A DNA stretch of 44,495 nucleotides from Campylobacterales bacterium (lineage in GTDB: Bacteria; Campylobacterota; Campylobacteria; Campylobacterales; QNZT01): positions 1 to 44,495 of the forward strand of contig JAMONX010000045.1 of assembly GCA_027066435.1 (NCBI GenBank), in the 5' to 3' direction. The stretch's first letter is position 1, and every line of letters starts with the position of its first letter. Shown here piece by piece: positions 27,089-35,663 of this stretch. The notes below the pieces were generated by a model. The model saw only the letters and a list, made by a program, of their open reading frames with translations. It did not search any database and was not told where the DNA came from. The translations under genes were made by a program, and so were the position numbers.

Positions 27089-27963
27089 TTCTCTTGCTCT
27101 TCAACGCCAACAGCTCCAACTACGCTAGATATAGCTCTAAGTCTTGATAGCAGATCATCTCTCTCATCTACTAGAGTCTCTACTTGTTTTTGATGGTGTT
27201 TTTGTTTTTCTTCTAATATTTTTAATCGTTCTTGATCTGAATTTATACTGTTTTTAAGTGATTTATGTTCTTCATTTAAAGTTTGGTAGGTTTTATCTTT
27301 TGATTTGATAGTATCTTTTAATTTTTCTAATTCATCTATATATTGAGTGAGTTCTTTGTTTAGGATATTTGCTTTTTCTAACTGGGTGGTTTTCTCTTGT
27401 TTTATATTTTCTAGTTCAGTAATTTTTTGTTTTTGTTTTTGATTGATATTAGATAACTGTTCTATTTTGTTTTGTTGTTCTTGTTTTTTTATATTGAGGT
27501 TATCGATATCTTTTTCAAAGGTTTTGGTTGACATTTTATATCGCTCTATTTCATCTAAGTTACTGTTTTTTTCTGTTTTTAATATTTTCAAGAAAGCAGA
27601 TTGTTCATCAAACTCTTTGGTTAGTGATTCATATCTTGCTTTATATTTTTCCAGAGTCTTTAACTCTTCTAGTAGTTTTTCTCTTTGGTTATTTGAAGAG
27701 GTTAGTTGTGTTAGATTATTTGTGTTTTCTTGCTCTTTTTTTGCCAAGAGATTTTCTTTCTCTTTTAAAGCAATTGATAGTTGCTTGACTTTTGACATTT
27801 GCATCTCTAATTGGTTTTGTCTCTCTTTGAGTATACTCTTAATTCTATTTTTTTGTGTTCGCTCTTCATTTTCACCACTTTTACACAAAAATCTACCCAT
27901 AAGTAGCCCTATAATAGCTACTATTGATAATACTGCTATCAATTCATATTCTAAATTCCACAT
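27085..27963 (-). CDS. membrane-anchored coiled-coil protein
   Basis: This 292-residue protein has one N-terminal transmembrane helix (about residues 7-24, LIAVLSIVAIIGLLMGRFL) followed by ~230 residues of heptad-like coiled coil rich in Lys, Glu, Gln and Leu. The C-terminal segment LLSRLRAISSVVGAVGVEEQEN may be a short capping or interaction motif. It is the last gene of the leftward MscS-OmpA operon, separated by 1 bp from the OmpA-like gene. It may tether or scaffold that envelope complex. The overlap with the reductase stop is 4 bp. There is no enzymatic motif. Confidence 0.75.
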   Translation of the reverse strand: MWNLEYELIAVLSIVAIIGLLMGRFLCKSGENEERTQKNRIKSILKERQNQLEMQMSKVKQLSIALKEKENLLAKKEQENTNNLTQLTSSNNQREKLLEELKTLEKYKARYESLTKEFDEQSAFLKILKTEKNSNLDEIERYKMSTKTFEKDIDNLNIKKQEQQNKIEQLSNINQKQKQKITELENIKQEKTTQLEKANILNKELTQYIDELEKLKDTIKSKDKTYQTLNEEHKSLKNSINSDQERLKILEEKQKHHQKQVETLVDERDDLLSRLRAISSVVGAVGVEEQEN

Positions 27964-27964
27964 A

Positions 27965-28984
27965 TTAATATCCTATAACTTTAAATTCAATTCTTCGATT
28001 TTTAGCTCGTCCATCTTTTGTTTTATTATCTGCCAATGGTTCAAGCTCTCCTCTTCCTATAGCTTCCATATTCTTTAGTGCTACACCTTGTTCCAAGAGT
28101 TTAGATGCAACAGCTTTTGCTCTTTTTAGGCTTAGTTTTAAGTTTTTTTCATCATTTCCTACATTATCTGTATGTCCTATTATTTTGATATGAGCCTTGG
28201 GACACAAAGCCGTGATATCGCTTATGGTTTGAAATAGAGGGTTATTAGACTCTTCTATGATTGCTTTATTTGGTTTAAAATATATTTTTTGTTTTTCAAA
28301 TAAGGTGTTTAATTTTTCTTGACATATTTGAGCAGATGCATCTAGTGCAACAATGTGGCTATTTATGATAAAGTCTTTATTTTCAAAAAGAGCAAGTTCT
28401 TTTTCGAGAGATTTTTTTTGATTTGATTTTTTGATTTTACCAGATATATGAATCTCTTTATCAATTATATTTATAGATCCGACTTCAAAATTTTTAAGCT
28501 CTTTTGTCAAAACTTTGAGTAGTTGCATCCACTCTTTTGGTTCACCACTACCTATAATGGTTTTGTCAATAATTTGTGATTTGGTATATGAATCTTTTAA
28601 TTTTTTAAATAAAACTTTTTTAACTTCATAAGATGGTATATATCCTTTTAGTGTTAGTTTTTGATTAGTATAGTTTATATTCATAGTATACGGGGTGATA
28701 ATTCTTGGTGAAATTTGATCATTAACAAACCTTACTCCTATAATATCTTTGCTCAAAGTGATTGCTTTTTTATGTTCTTGCATATTAGGAGCAATACCGC
28801 TAATCATTACATCTCTCCCCTCAACTCTAACTGCGGCCCAATTGATATTGTTTTTTTGCAGGTTTTGTTTGACTCTTTTTGACAACTCCTGGGGAATTTT
28901 TTTGGAGTATTGTGGTACTGCTAGAAGTATGAGCAAGAAAATTAGAAGTAAACCAAAAAGTTGTATTAAGAAATTTTTACTCAT
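27965..28984 (-). CDS. BON/OmpA-domain envelope protein
   Basis: This 339-residue protein has a strong N-terminal transmembrane anchor (FLIQLFGLLLIFLLILLAV). Residues ~35-205 contain BON-like repeats (NINWAAVRVEGRDVMISG, NINYTNQKLTLKGYIPSYE, GSINIIDKEIHISGKI). Residues ~225-339 are a peptidoglycan-binding OmpA C-terminal domain with IKIIGHTDNVGNDEKNLKLS and the GRGELEPLADNKTKDGRAKNRRIEFKV core. The anchor-BON-OmpA order resembles mycobacterial ArfA. It would link the inner membrane to the cell wall. It overlaps the MscS gene by 8 bp and precedes the coiled-coil gene by 1 bp, so the three probably form one functional unit. Confidence 0.88.
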   Translation of the reverse strand: MSKNFLIQLFGLLLIFLLILLAVPQYSKKIPQELSKRVKQNLQKNNINWAAVRVEGRDVMISGIAPNMQEHKKAITLSKDIIGVRFVNDQISPRIITPYTMNINYTNQKLTLKGYIPSYEVKKVLFKKLKDSYTKSQIIDKTIIGSGEPKEWMQLLKVLTKELKNFEVGSINIIDKEIHISGKIKKSNQKKSLEKELALFENKDFIINSHIVALDASAQICQEKLNTLFEKQKIYFKPNKAIIEESNNPLFQTISDITALCPKAHIKIIGHTDNVGNDEKNLKLSLKRAKAVASKLLEQGVALKNMEAIGRGELEPLADNKTKDGRAKNRRIEFKVIGY

Positions 28985-30293
28985 TATTGCTTCCTACTTT
29001 TTTTATCTTTGTTAATTTTTTAGCTGGTGCATTTCCAAAAAGATTAGGAATCTCTTTGATATCAATCTCCTGTTTTGTATTTGGGAACTCTTTGACGTAT
29101 ATCTCTTGTTTTGCAGTTGGTAACTCTGTAATTGCAACTTCTTGTTTGATCCCAACATGCTCTATGATAGAAACTTCCTCTCGTTCTGGTAGTGAGATAG
29201 AGATATCTTCTTTGATAAATATTTTGTAAATTAACTCATTTAACTCTGGAAGTACCAATCCCTGATGCTGTGGTTTTCCAACCCAGCAATATAAACTAAA
29301 AGTAGCCATGTTTCGTTTAAAGGTAGAGAGTCTAACTTCCATAGTCTTGTCTTGTAAAATATATATCGAATCTTTGGCTGCTCTTAGCAATAGTTCCCTG
29401 ATATACTCAGGCTCTGTACCATACGCAACATTGACATCAAATCTTACTCTCATAGTTATATCATCTGCTGAGCTTTGATTTATCACTTCAGATCTGTCAA
29501 TGAGACTGTTTGGCACAATGATTTCAACATTGTCTATTGTGAAGATACGAGTATTTCTGATTCCGATATGTTTAACCGTTCCTGTTAAATTATTTTTGAT
29601 TTGGATGATATCACCAACACGAAATGGTGGATCAGTTAAAAGCAATATACCTGAGATAACATCTGCTAATGTTTCTCTCATCGCCATACCAATTGCCATA
29701 GCAAATATACCAGCAGATGCTAAAAGAGCTGTTATGTCAACATTCCATACAGAGAAAATTTGATACAAAATTGCTACTGAGAAAAACATAAGAACTGCAT
29801 TTTCAAAAAGAGGCAGAGTTGCTGGTTGTATTATCTTTGCATCTTCATTAGCTTCTTCTTGTTTTGAATATGCAATTTGTCTAAGTATGGTTTTTAGCAC
29901 TTTATATAAAAATAAACCTATAGCTAAAACTATGAGAGATTTCACAATAGCAGATGCAGCAAAGTTAACACTTTCATTAAGGGTTGAAGCGTGTACTGCT
30001 ATCAATAAACCAACATAAAAGATAAGTTGATAAATAAGTGTCCTAACAAATCCTACAAGGTCCTTAGCAAAAGGAAAATGACCAAACTTATCAAGTAATT
30101 TGAGTAAATACTTTGGTATATGACGACTTAAAAGCTTTGCCAAAACATATGCAATTATAACAATAAAAGCAACACGAAGATAAGTATAATCACTAAATAA
30201 ATCCCATATTTGTTCAAAAAGCGGAAAAATAAAACTAAATTGATTTTTTAACCACTCTAAAAGTTGGCTTAGATTATCCACTGAAGAATCCAA
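28977..30293 (-). CDS. MscS-family mechanosensitive channel
   Basis: This 438-residue protein has four to five transmembrane helices, with the pore-lining TM3 and beta-domain GIFAMAIGMAMRETLADVISG-(I)LLLTDPPFRVGDIIQI and the conserved IVPNS motif. The ~70-residue C-terminal extension is unusual: it holds imperfect repeats of the form xKQEIxIxExPN (KQEVAITELPTAKQE, KEFPNTKQEIDIKEIPN). The chosen start is TTG at 30293; no strong ribosome binding site is visible there, so the N-terminus is uncertain. It heads the leftward operon with OmpA-BON and coiled-coil genes and is divergent from the binding-protein/cyclase operon. The family role is release of osmolytes under membrane tension. Confidence 0.9.
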   Translation of the reverse strand: MDSSVDNLSQLLEWLKNQFSFIFPLFEQIWDLFSDYTYLRVAFIVIIAYVLAKLLSRHIPKYLLKLLDKFGHFPFAKDLVGFVRTLIYQLIFYVGLLIAVHASTLNESVNFAASAIVKSLIVLAIGLFLYKVLKTILRQIAYSKQEEANEDAKIIQPATLPLFENAVLMFFSVAILYQIFSVWNVDITALLASAGIFAMAIGMAMRETLADVISGILLLTDPPFRVGDIIQIKNNLTGTVKHIGIRNTRIFTIDNVEIIVPNSLIDRSEVINQSSADDITMRVRFDVNVAYGTEPEYIRELLLRAAKDSIYILQDKTMEVRLSTFKRNMATFSLYCWVGKPQHQGLVLPELNELIYKIFIKEDISISLPEREEVSIIEHVGIKQEVAITELPTAKQEIYVKEFPNTKQEIDIKEIPNLFGNAPAKKLTKIKKVGSNNE

Positions 30294-30347
30294 ATATATT
30301 GTACATTTATAGTTTCCTTAACTCTTAATAATACAAATTATAGCAAT

Positions 30348-30400
30348 AATAGTATAAATTATTAAACTATTTGAATATTTATTTAATTATTTATACTATT
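30348..30400. promoter_or_regulatory. long inverted repeat between divergent MscS operons
   Basis: AATAGTATAAAT at 30348-30359 is the exact reverse complement of ATTTATACTATT at 30389-30400. After one mismatch the pairing continues for six more bases (30361-30366 with 30382-30387), giving 18 of 19 paired positions and a 15-nt loop. Very AT-rich. It is placed so that it could control both operons, but it could also be a folding RNA leader. No binding protein is identified. Confidence 0.5.
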
Positions 30401-30459
30401 TTATGATAGGATTACAAAATTAAGTTTACAATATGCCTACTCGGTCAAGGAAATATTAA

Positions 30460-31452
30460 TTGATACAATTTTTTTTAAATAGAGTTATTCAAATATTTAT
30501 GGTCACTATTTTGCTATTTACTGTAAGTTATGCTGACAATAAATTATCAACTGGTATTATTTCTTATACTCCAGTTGAAGATAAAGATAGTGTTTATGGT
30601 GTATTAAAATGCAAAGGTTCCACTAGAGTTGGAAGATTGTTAAATGTTTGGGTTCCTTCATTTGTAGAGATGTATCCTCATATACAAAGTGAACTCTCAT
30701 TTACAGGGACAGGTCATGGTATCAGTTCTCTCATAGATGGCTCGGCAAATATCGCAGCATCTAGTCGTAAAATTAAAGATTTAGAGATGGAAACTTTTTA
30801 TAAAGCAAAAGGTTATCCTCCAACAGAGATGAAAGTTTCTTTAGATGCTTTGGCATTGTATGTAAATAGGTTAAATCCTACACCATCTATCACACTAGAA
30901 CAGCTTGATGCTATATTCTCATCAACAAGAAGACAGGGGCTTGAAGCGATTGTTAATTGGAAACAGTTAGGCTGGGAAGATAAAAATATAACTGTGCATC
31001 TTTTTGCAAAAGAGGCAGGGGCTAGAGGTTTTTTACAAAAACATGTATTGCTCGGTGGGGAGTATACAACTCAAAATGTTGTCAATGATAAACATTTGAC
31101 TGCATTAAGTGTGACTGATGAAATTGAAAAGGACAAGTATTCTATAGGGTTTGGGGCGATTGGTATAGATAATTTTAAAGTTAAAATGCTTCCTATCGCA
31201 AAACGAGAGAGATATCCAGAATATGCACCAAATACTAAAAATATTAAAAATGAAAAATATCCATTAACGCGATTTTTATATATCTATATGGATGTACCTC
31301 CTGATAAACCTATACCAAAGCTTTTATATGAATTTTGTAAATTTATGCTCTCAAAAGAGGGACAGACGATAGTATTAAAAGATGGTGGAGTGCCACTTAG
31401 CCCAAGGTTGATTGGGATTGAGTTAGCAAAGATTCAAAGAGAGGGTATTTGA
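30460..31452 (+). CDS. PstS-like periplasmic binding protein
   Basis: This 330-residue exported protein has the signal segment VIQIFMVTILLFTVSYA. The fold matches the phosphate/oxyanion PBP-like II family: VLKCKGSTRVGRLLNVW, the FTGTGHGISSLIDGSANIAASSR ligand loop, a middle segment LDALALYVNRLNP and the typical C-terminal FCKFMLSKEGQTIV. The start is TTG, with CAAGGAAA 7 nt upstream. No PstC, PstA or PstB gene is nearby; instead it runs into a transmembrane cyclase with a 1-nt overlap (TGATG). A sensory role is therefore more likely than uptake: the loaded protein may contact the periplasmic domain of that cyclase. The ligand is not proven. Confidence 0.85.
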   Translation: MIQFFLNRVIQIFMVTILLFTVSYADNKLSTGIISYTPVEDKDSVYGVLKCKGSTRVGRLLNVWVPSFVEMYPHIQSELSFTGTGHGISSLIDGSANIAASSRKIKDLEMETFYKAKGYPPTEMKVSLDALALYVNRLNPTPSITLEQLDAIFSSTRRQGLEAIVNWKQLGWEDKNITVHLFAKEAGARGFLQKHVLLGGEYTTQNVVNDKHLTALSVTDEIEKDKYSIGFGAIGIDNFKVKMLPIAKRERYPEYAPNTKNIKNEKYPLTRFLYIYMDVPPDKPIPKLLYEFCKFMLSKEGQTIVLKDGGVPLSPRLIGIELAKIQREGI

Positions 31453-33575
31453 TGAAAAGAGGTAATATAAAATTATTTCATAAAGTGAGTATAAAATCTA
31501 AGTTTTTAATGATGATACTTAGTACGGCGATGGTATGCATAGCAGTCATTGGATTTCAAGGGCTTCATTATGGTAAAGATTCATTGACAAAGAGTATGTA
31601 TGACCATTTGACATCTTTAAAATCTGCAAGGACTCAACAGATTGAGAGTTATTTTCAAGATAAACGCTCTTTGATGAAGACTTTTTCAACAGAGCATACA
31701 ATCATAGATGCAATGAGTGAATTTTCTGCTGGTTTTAACCTTCTTGATATCTATAAAGTGGATATAGATAAAAATGCTAGTATGAGATTAAATAATTTTT
31801 ATGAAAATAGTTTTGTTGAAATGTTAAATGAAAACTCTATACAGGAGTATAGTCATACAAGTTTGGTTCCAAAAAAAGAGGTTGTGAAGTATTTGCAATA
31901 TAATTATATAGTTAATAATCCAGTAGAAGTTGGAAAAAAAGATTTATTAGAATCAGCCGAAGATAAAAGTTATTATACTGAAGTGCATCAGAAATTTCAT
32001 CATACATTAAGAGATATCGTCAAAAATCAAGGTTTTGATGACCTTTTCCTAATAGATTCTAAAAATTTAAATATCGTTTATAGTGTTTCTAAAGAGGTTG
32101 ATTTTGGGAGTAGTTTAAAAAATGGAAAATTTGCACAAAGCTCTTTGGCAAAAGTTGTTAAAGATGTTATCAGTCATCCTGATAAGGGTATAGTGCGGGT
32201 TGTTGATTTTAAAAACTATGAACCTTCATATAATACACCACAAATATTTTTTGCAGTACCTATATATAAAGGGAGTGAATTTTTAGGAGTATTAGCTACT
32301 CAAATTACTGTAGATGCTATTAATAATATTACTACTGGATATAAAAACTGGAGTCATGATGGCTTAGGAGAGAGTGGAGAAGTTTATCTAGTTGGTAGAG
32401 ATTATACAATGCGTTCAGATGCAAGAAAAATTATAGAGCAGCCTGAGGTTTATTTTAGCGATATTAATAAAATAGGTTTAGATAAAGATAGTATCAAATT
32501 GATTACTGCCATTAGAAGTACCGTGCTTAATCAATTAGTAAGAAGTGAAGCTGTTAAGAGAGCAACAGAGGGAGATGATGGCACAGTGATTACTCGAAAC
32601 TATTTGGGAGAAAAAGTTTTAAGTGCTTATGCTCCTTTAAATTTGGAAGGATTAGATTGGTCAATTATCGCTGAAAAAGAGATTAGTGAGGCAGAACAAC
32701 CAATTAAAGAGTTTCAAAAAGCTCTTTTAATCTCTTCTACAATCTTGGCAACATTGATAACATTTTATGCTATTTGGCTAGCTTATAGTTTTTTAGCACC
32801 TATAAATAGTATGGCAAATGGTGTAAAAAATATCATTAATACTGATAAATTTACAAAAATCAATCTTAGTCGTGATGATGAGTTTGGAGAGTTATCTAAC
32901 AATATAGATAAGATGATTGATACCATAAAATCACAGTCAAAAGAGATTGCAAATAAATCTAAAGAAAATGATGCACTTTTACTCAATATCTTACCTCAAA
33001 GCATTGCACAAAGAGTAAAAGCTGGTGAAAAAGATATAGCAGAGAAAGTTTCAAATGTTGCTGTACTTTTCTCAAATTTAAAAGGTTTTGATAACCTATC
33101 TCAAGGACTTAGTTCTAAAGAATCTATAAAATTACTTAATGAAATTATTAATGAATTTGACAATCAAGCACAAAAATTTGGTATAGAAAAAATTACTACT
33201 ATCGGTGACTCTTATATGGCAGCGAGTGGTTTAATGCAACCTCGTTTGGATTATGCGAGAAAGCTTGCAGAGTATGCTCATAAAATGTTTTTTGTTATAG
33301 ATGATTTTAATCGCCGCCATGCTTCAAATCTTCAATTAGTTGTCGGAATTGATAGTGGAGAAGTGATGGCTGGAATTGTGGGAGAACATAAATTTGTCTA
33401 TGATATATGGGGAGAGTCTGTAAATCTTGCCAATAATATTTCTCATCAAGCAAGTCTGGGAACTATAAGAGTAAGTCAAAGTATCTATGAACAGCTTATC
33501 AACAAGGATAAGTATAAAAAATGCTCAGGTGAAATATTAACTTATGAAACAATACCAAAAGATAGAGTGAGTTAA
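31452..33575 (+). CDS. Cache-HAMP class III nucleotidyl cyclase, atypical active site
   Basis: The protein has 707 residues from the ATG at 31452, preceded by GAGGG. It has TM1 at about residues 19-36, a ~380-residue periplasmic Cache-like sensor (FDDLFLIDSKN, FAVPIYKGSEFLGVLATQI, WSIIAEKEI), TM2 near 425-447, and a HAMP domain to ~495. A signalling helix with LLNILPQSIAQRVKAGE leads into a class III cyclase domain at about 534-690. Residue by residue: the first metal Asp is Asn542 (LFSNLKGF), the second metal Asp586 is present (TIGDS), the purine-selecting Lys/Glu position is Thr582, Asp651 (DIWG) is present, Asn658 is present and the transition-state Arg is Asn662. It may be inactive, slow or use another nucleotide. 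It is followed by a cNMP-domain channel. Confidence 0.9.
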   Translation: MKRGNIKLFHKVSIKSKFLMMILSTAMVCIAVIGFQGLHYGKDSLTKSMYDHLTSLKSARTQQIESYFQDKRSLMKTFSTEHTIIDAMSEFSAGFNLLDIYKVDIDKNASMRLNNFYENSFVEMLNENSIQEYSHTSLVPKKEVVKYLQYNYIVNNPVEVGKKDLLESAEDKSYYTEVHQKFHHTLRDIVKNQGFDDLFLIDSKNLNIVYSVSKEVDFGSSLKNGKFAQSSLAKVVKDVISHPDKGIVRVVDFKNYEPSYNTPQIFFAVPIYKGSEFLGVLATQITVDAINNITTGYKNWSHDGLGESGEVYLVGRDYTMRSDARKIIEQPEVYFSDINKIGLDKDSIKLITAIRSTVLNQLVRSEAVKRATEGDDGTVITRNYLGEKVLSAYAPLNLEGLDWSIIAEKEISEAEQPIKEFQKALLISSTILATLITFYAIWLAYSFLAPINSMANGVKNIINTDKFTKINLSRDDEFGELSNNIDKMIDTIKSQSKEIANKSKENDALLLNILPQSIAQRVKAGEKDIAEKVSNVAVLFSNLKGFDNLSQGLSSKESIKLLNEIINEFDNQAQKFGIEKITTIGDSYMAASGLMQPRLDYARKLAEYAHKMFFVIDDFNRRHASNLQLVVGIDSGEVMAGIVGEHKFVYDIWGESVNLANNISHQASLGTIRVSQSIYEQLINKDKYKKCSGEILTYETIPKDRVS

Positions 33576-33577
33576 CT

Positions 33578-35023
33578 ATGGTAGACTTACTTAGTACTTT
33601 ACCAGTTGAGTGGAAAACATGGGGATTACTTATCATATTTGGTTTTCCTTTATCTATTGTTATCACTGGTGAAATTCTTTTATACTTAGAAAAAAAAGAG
33701 TCCCGACTTACTTGTATTGTTCATAATGTTAGAAATATACTGCTTCCTGCTTTAGTTACATATTTAATTTTTAGTAAAATTATGAAGTTGGGAGATGACT
33801 CTATCTTTCTTAAAATATCAGCAACACTTTTTTGGTTGATATTGATTTATACCTCTTTAAAGTTTGTAAATATTTTAGTTTTTTCAGATGCATTGCCAAA
33901 GAGTGTTCGGGCAAGATTACCTAAGTTGTTGATTGATTTTTTACGAACATTTTTGGTTTTACTCGGTGCTGCAATCATCGCTTCAAATGTCTGGGGTGCT
34001 GATTTAGGCAGACTTTTAACTGCACTTGGGGTAGGTTCTGTTGTTTTGGGACTTGCTTTGCAAGATGTATTAGGCGGTTTGTTTTCGGGTATTGCGTTAC
34101 TTTCATCTAAGCCGTTTACTACTGGTGATTGGATAGGTATAGGAGATATGGATGGACGGGTAGAGAGTATCGATTGGCGGGCTGTATCTTTAATAAATTT
34201 TGAAGGTGATTTGGTTGTAGTTCCAAACTCCGTAATTGCAAAAGAACGGTTTAAAAACTACTCTAGACCAAATCCTATACATAGAGAATCAGTACCATTT
34301 GATATATCATTTGACGATCCACCAAACAAAGTAAAACAAGTTTTACTAGAAGCGGCTATGGATACAAAAGGAATACTTAGTGAACCTGCACCACAAGTAG
34401 TGCTAATTTCCTATGATGAATTTTCTATTCGATATGAGGTTCGATATTTTATCAATAATTATGCAAATATCGCATCTATATATGATAAATTTATCACAAA
34501 AATATGGTATACCAACAAGCGATATGGCATAACTTTTCCAACTCGCTCTCATGAGGTGTATAACTTTGAAGGGGATAAGGGTGAAGATAAAGATAGCTCA
34601 AAAGTTATCTATAAAGAGTTTAAAAACTTAAAAGTCTTTTCAGTGCCAGATGCACATCTGTTAATATTAACAAAACATTGCAAAATTGATGATTTTGGTG
34701 TAGGAGAATGCATCTTACAAAGAGGTCTTGTGACAGAGTATTTTTATGTGATTTTAGATGGTATAGCCTTAGAAAGAGTGGAAAATAAAAATGCTAAAGA
34801 GCTATATGAAAATCGCTTAAAACGAGGTGATTTATTTGGTTTATCCTCATTAGTTAGAAAAGAGGCGAGTTTGGTATCTGTATCTGCCCTTTCTGATTTG
34901 CGTGTAATAACTATCGAAATAGAAGCGATGAAAAACCTTCTACAAAAAAATCCTCAAGTTGCTGAATCTCTTGAAAACATGGTAAATACCAGTGAAAAGA
35001 AAATTGCTAAAAGTATGTTTTGA
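33578..35023 (+). CDS. MscS channel with C-terminal cyclic-nucleotide-binding domain
   Basis: This 481-residue member of the MscS superfamily belongs to the bCNG type. Helices lie near residues 15-35, 52-68, 78-103 and 120-137. The pore helix and beta domain run LLTALGVGSVVLGLALQDVL, SKPFTTGDWIGI and VVVPNSVIAKERFKN. Residues ~345-465 are a cNMP-binding beta-roll (GECILQRGLVTEYFYVILDG, NRLKRGDLFGLSSLV, ASLVSVSALSDLRVITIE). The phosphate-binding cassette is atypical: the usual Glu in FGE is Leu422, the Arg position appears to be Lys428 and the loop is several residues short. Known bCNG channels are gated by cAMP rather than tension. The gene starts 2 bp after the cyclase stop, so the pairing of messenger synthesis and reception is strongly suggested. 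Confidence 0.9.
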   Translation: MVDLLSTLPVEWKTWGLLIIFGFPLSIVITGEILLYLEKKESRLTCIVHNVRNILLPALVTYLIFSKIMKLGDDSIFLKISATLFWLILIYTSLKFVNILVFSDALPKSVRARLPKLLIDFLRTFLVLLGAAIIASNVWGADLGRLLTALGVGSVVLGLALQDVLGGLFSGIALLSSKPFTTGDWIGIGDMDGRVESIDWRAVSLINFEGDLVVVPNSVIAKERFKNYSRPNPIHRESVPFDISFDDPPNKVKQVLLEAAMDTKGILSEPAPQVVLISYDEFSIRYEVRYFINNYANIASIYDKFITKIWYTNKRYGITFPTRSHEVYNFEGDKGEDKDSSKVIYKEFKNLKVFSVPDAHLLILTKHCKIDDFGVGECILQRGLVTEYFYVILDGIALERVENKNAKELYENRLKRGDLFGLSSLVRKEASLVSVSALSDLRVITIEIEAMKNLLQKNPQVAESLENMVNTSEKKIAKSMF

Positions 35024-35027
35024 TTTT

Positions 35028-35630
35028 TTATAGTAATTTTCCAATCGCTAAAAAAACCTTAAAATTTTTATGTTTTACTATAGTTTCATTTGTCTCTAAA
35101 TAGACAATTTCTAATCCAGCCTCTTTGAACCATCGATTAATCACCTGTTTATCAAATCCAAAATGCTCTACACCATCATCATCTCCACCGTGAAAGCTAC
35201 CATCTTCAAGTTCTAAATCACTGATTGCGAGATATCCGCTTACTTTTAAAGCCTTTGTGATATTTTTGATAAAAAGTGGTGGATTTTTGATGTGGTGTAG
35301 AGTCATAGCTGTTATAATCAAATCAAAACGCTCTTTTGGAAATGCATCTATATTTCCATCGTGAAGTTTAGTTTTTATATTTGTAATATCTGCTTCTTGA
35401 ATTTTTCTTTGCATCTCATCTAACATACCTTTAGAGTTATCCATCGCTAGTATAGAGTGTGCATCTTCAAAAAGATTAAATGAAATCAATCCTGTACCTG
35501 ATCCATAATCTAAGATATCTTTATCTTTTATATCAAGTAAAGCTTTAATTTTATGAGTCGTTTTTATAGCACTTTCAACTCGGTTTGGATTTAAATCCCA
35601 CTGTGAAGCCAACTTGTCAAATCTATTCAT
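35028..35630 (-). CDS. class I SAM-dependent methyltransferase
   Basis: This is a 200-residue soluble methyltransferase. SAM-binding motif I is DILDYGSGTGLIS (about residues 38-50); an acidic motif II (SILAMDNS), LHDGNIDAFP and the post-motif region FDLIITAMTLHHI follow. The layout matches the Methyltransf_11/25 group acting on small molecules or quinone-like substrates. The substrate is unknown. It is convergent to the cNMP channel gene with a 4-bp gap, so no terminator separates the two stops. It may be co-transcribed with the lipoprotein gene on its 3' side. Confidence 0.88.
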   Translation of the reverse strand: MNRFDKLASQWDLNPNRVESAIKTTHKIKALLDIKDKDILDYGSGTGLISFNLFEDAHSILAMDNSKGMLDEMQRKIQEADITNIKTKLHDGNIDAFPKERFDLIITAMTLHHIKNPPLFIKNITKALKVSGYLAISDLELEDGSFHGGDDDGVEHFGFDKQVINRWFKEAGLEIVYLETNETIVKHKNFKVFLAIGKLL

Positions 35631-35663
35631 AAAATCTCTTTTTAAATAGATTATATCTAAACG

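Noticed and set aside
27443-28078. 211-codon plus-strand frame opposite the coiled-coil protein
   Set aside because: Antisense to a Lys/Glu-rich coiled coil, which naturally gives a long Ser/Phe/Leu-rich open frame; no independent evidence of a gene.
33578-35023. Plain tension-gated MscS interpretation of this gene
   Set aside because: The C-terminal ~120 residues form a recognisable cNMP-binding beta-roll, and the gene follows a cyclase by 2 bp.
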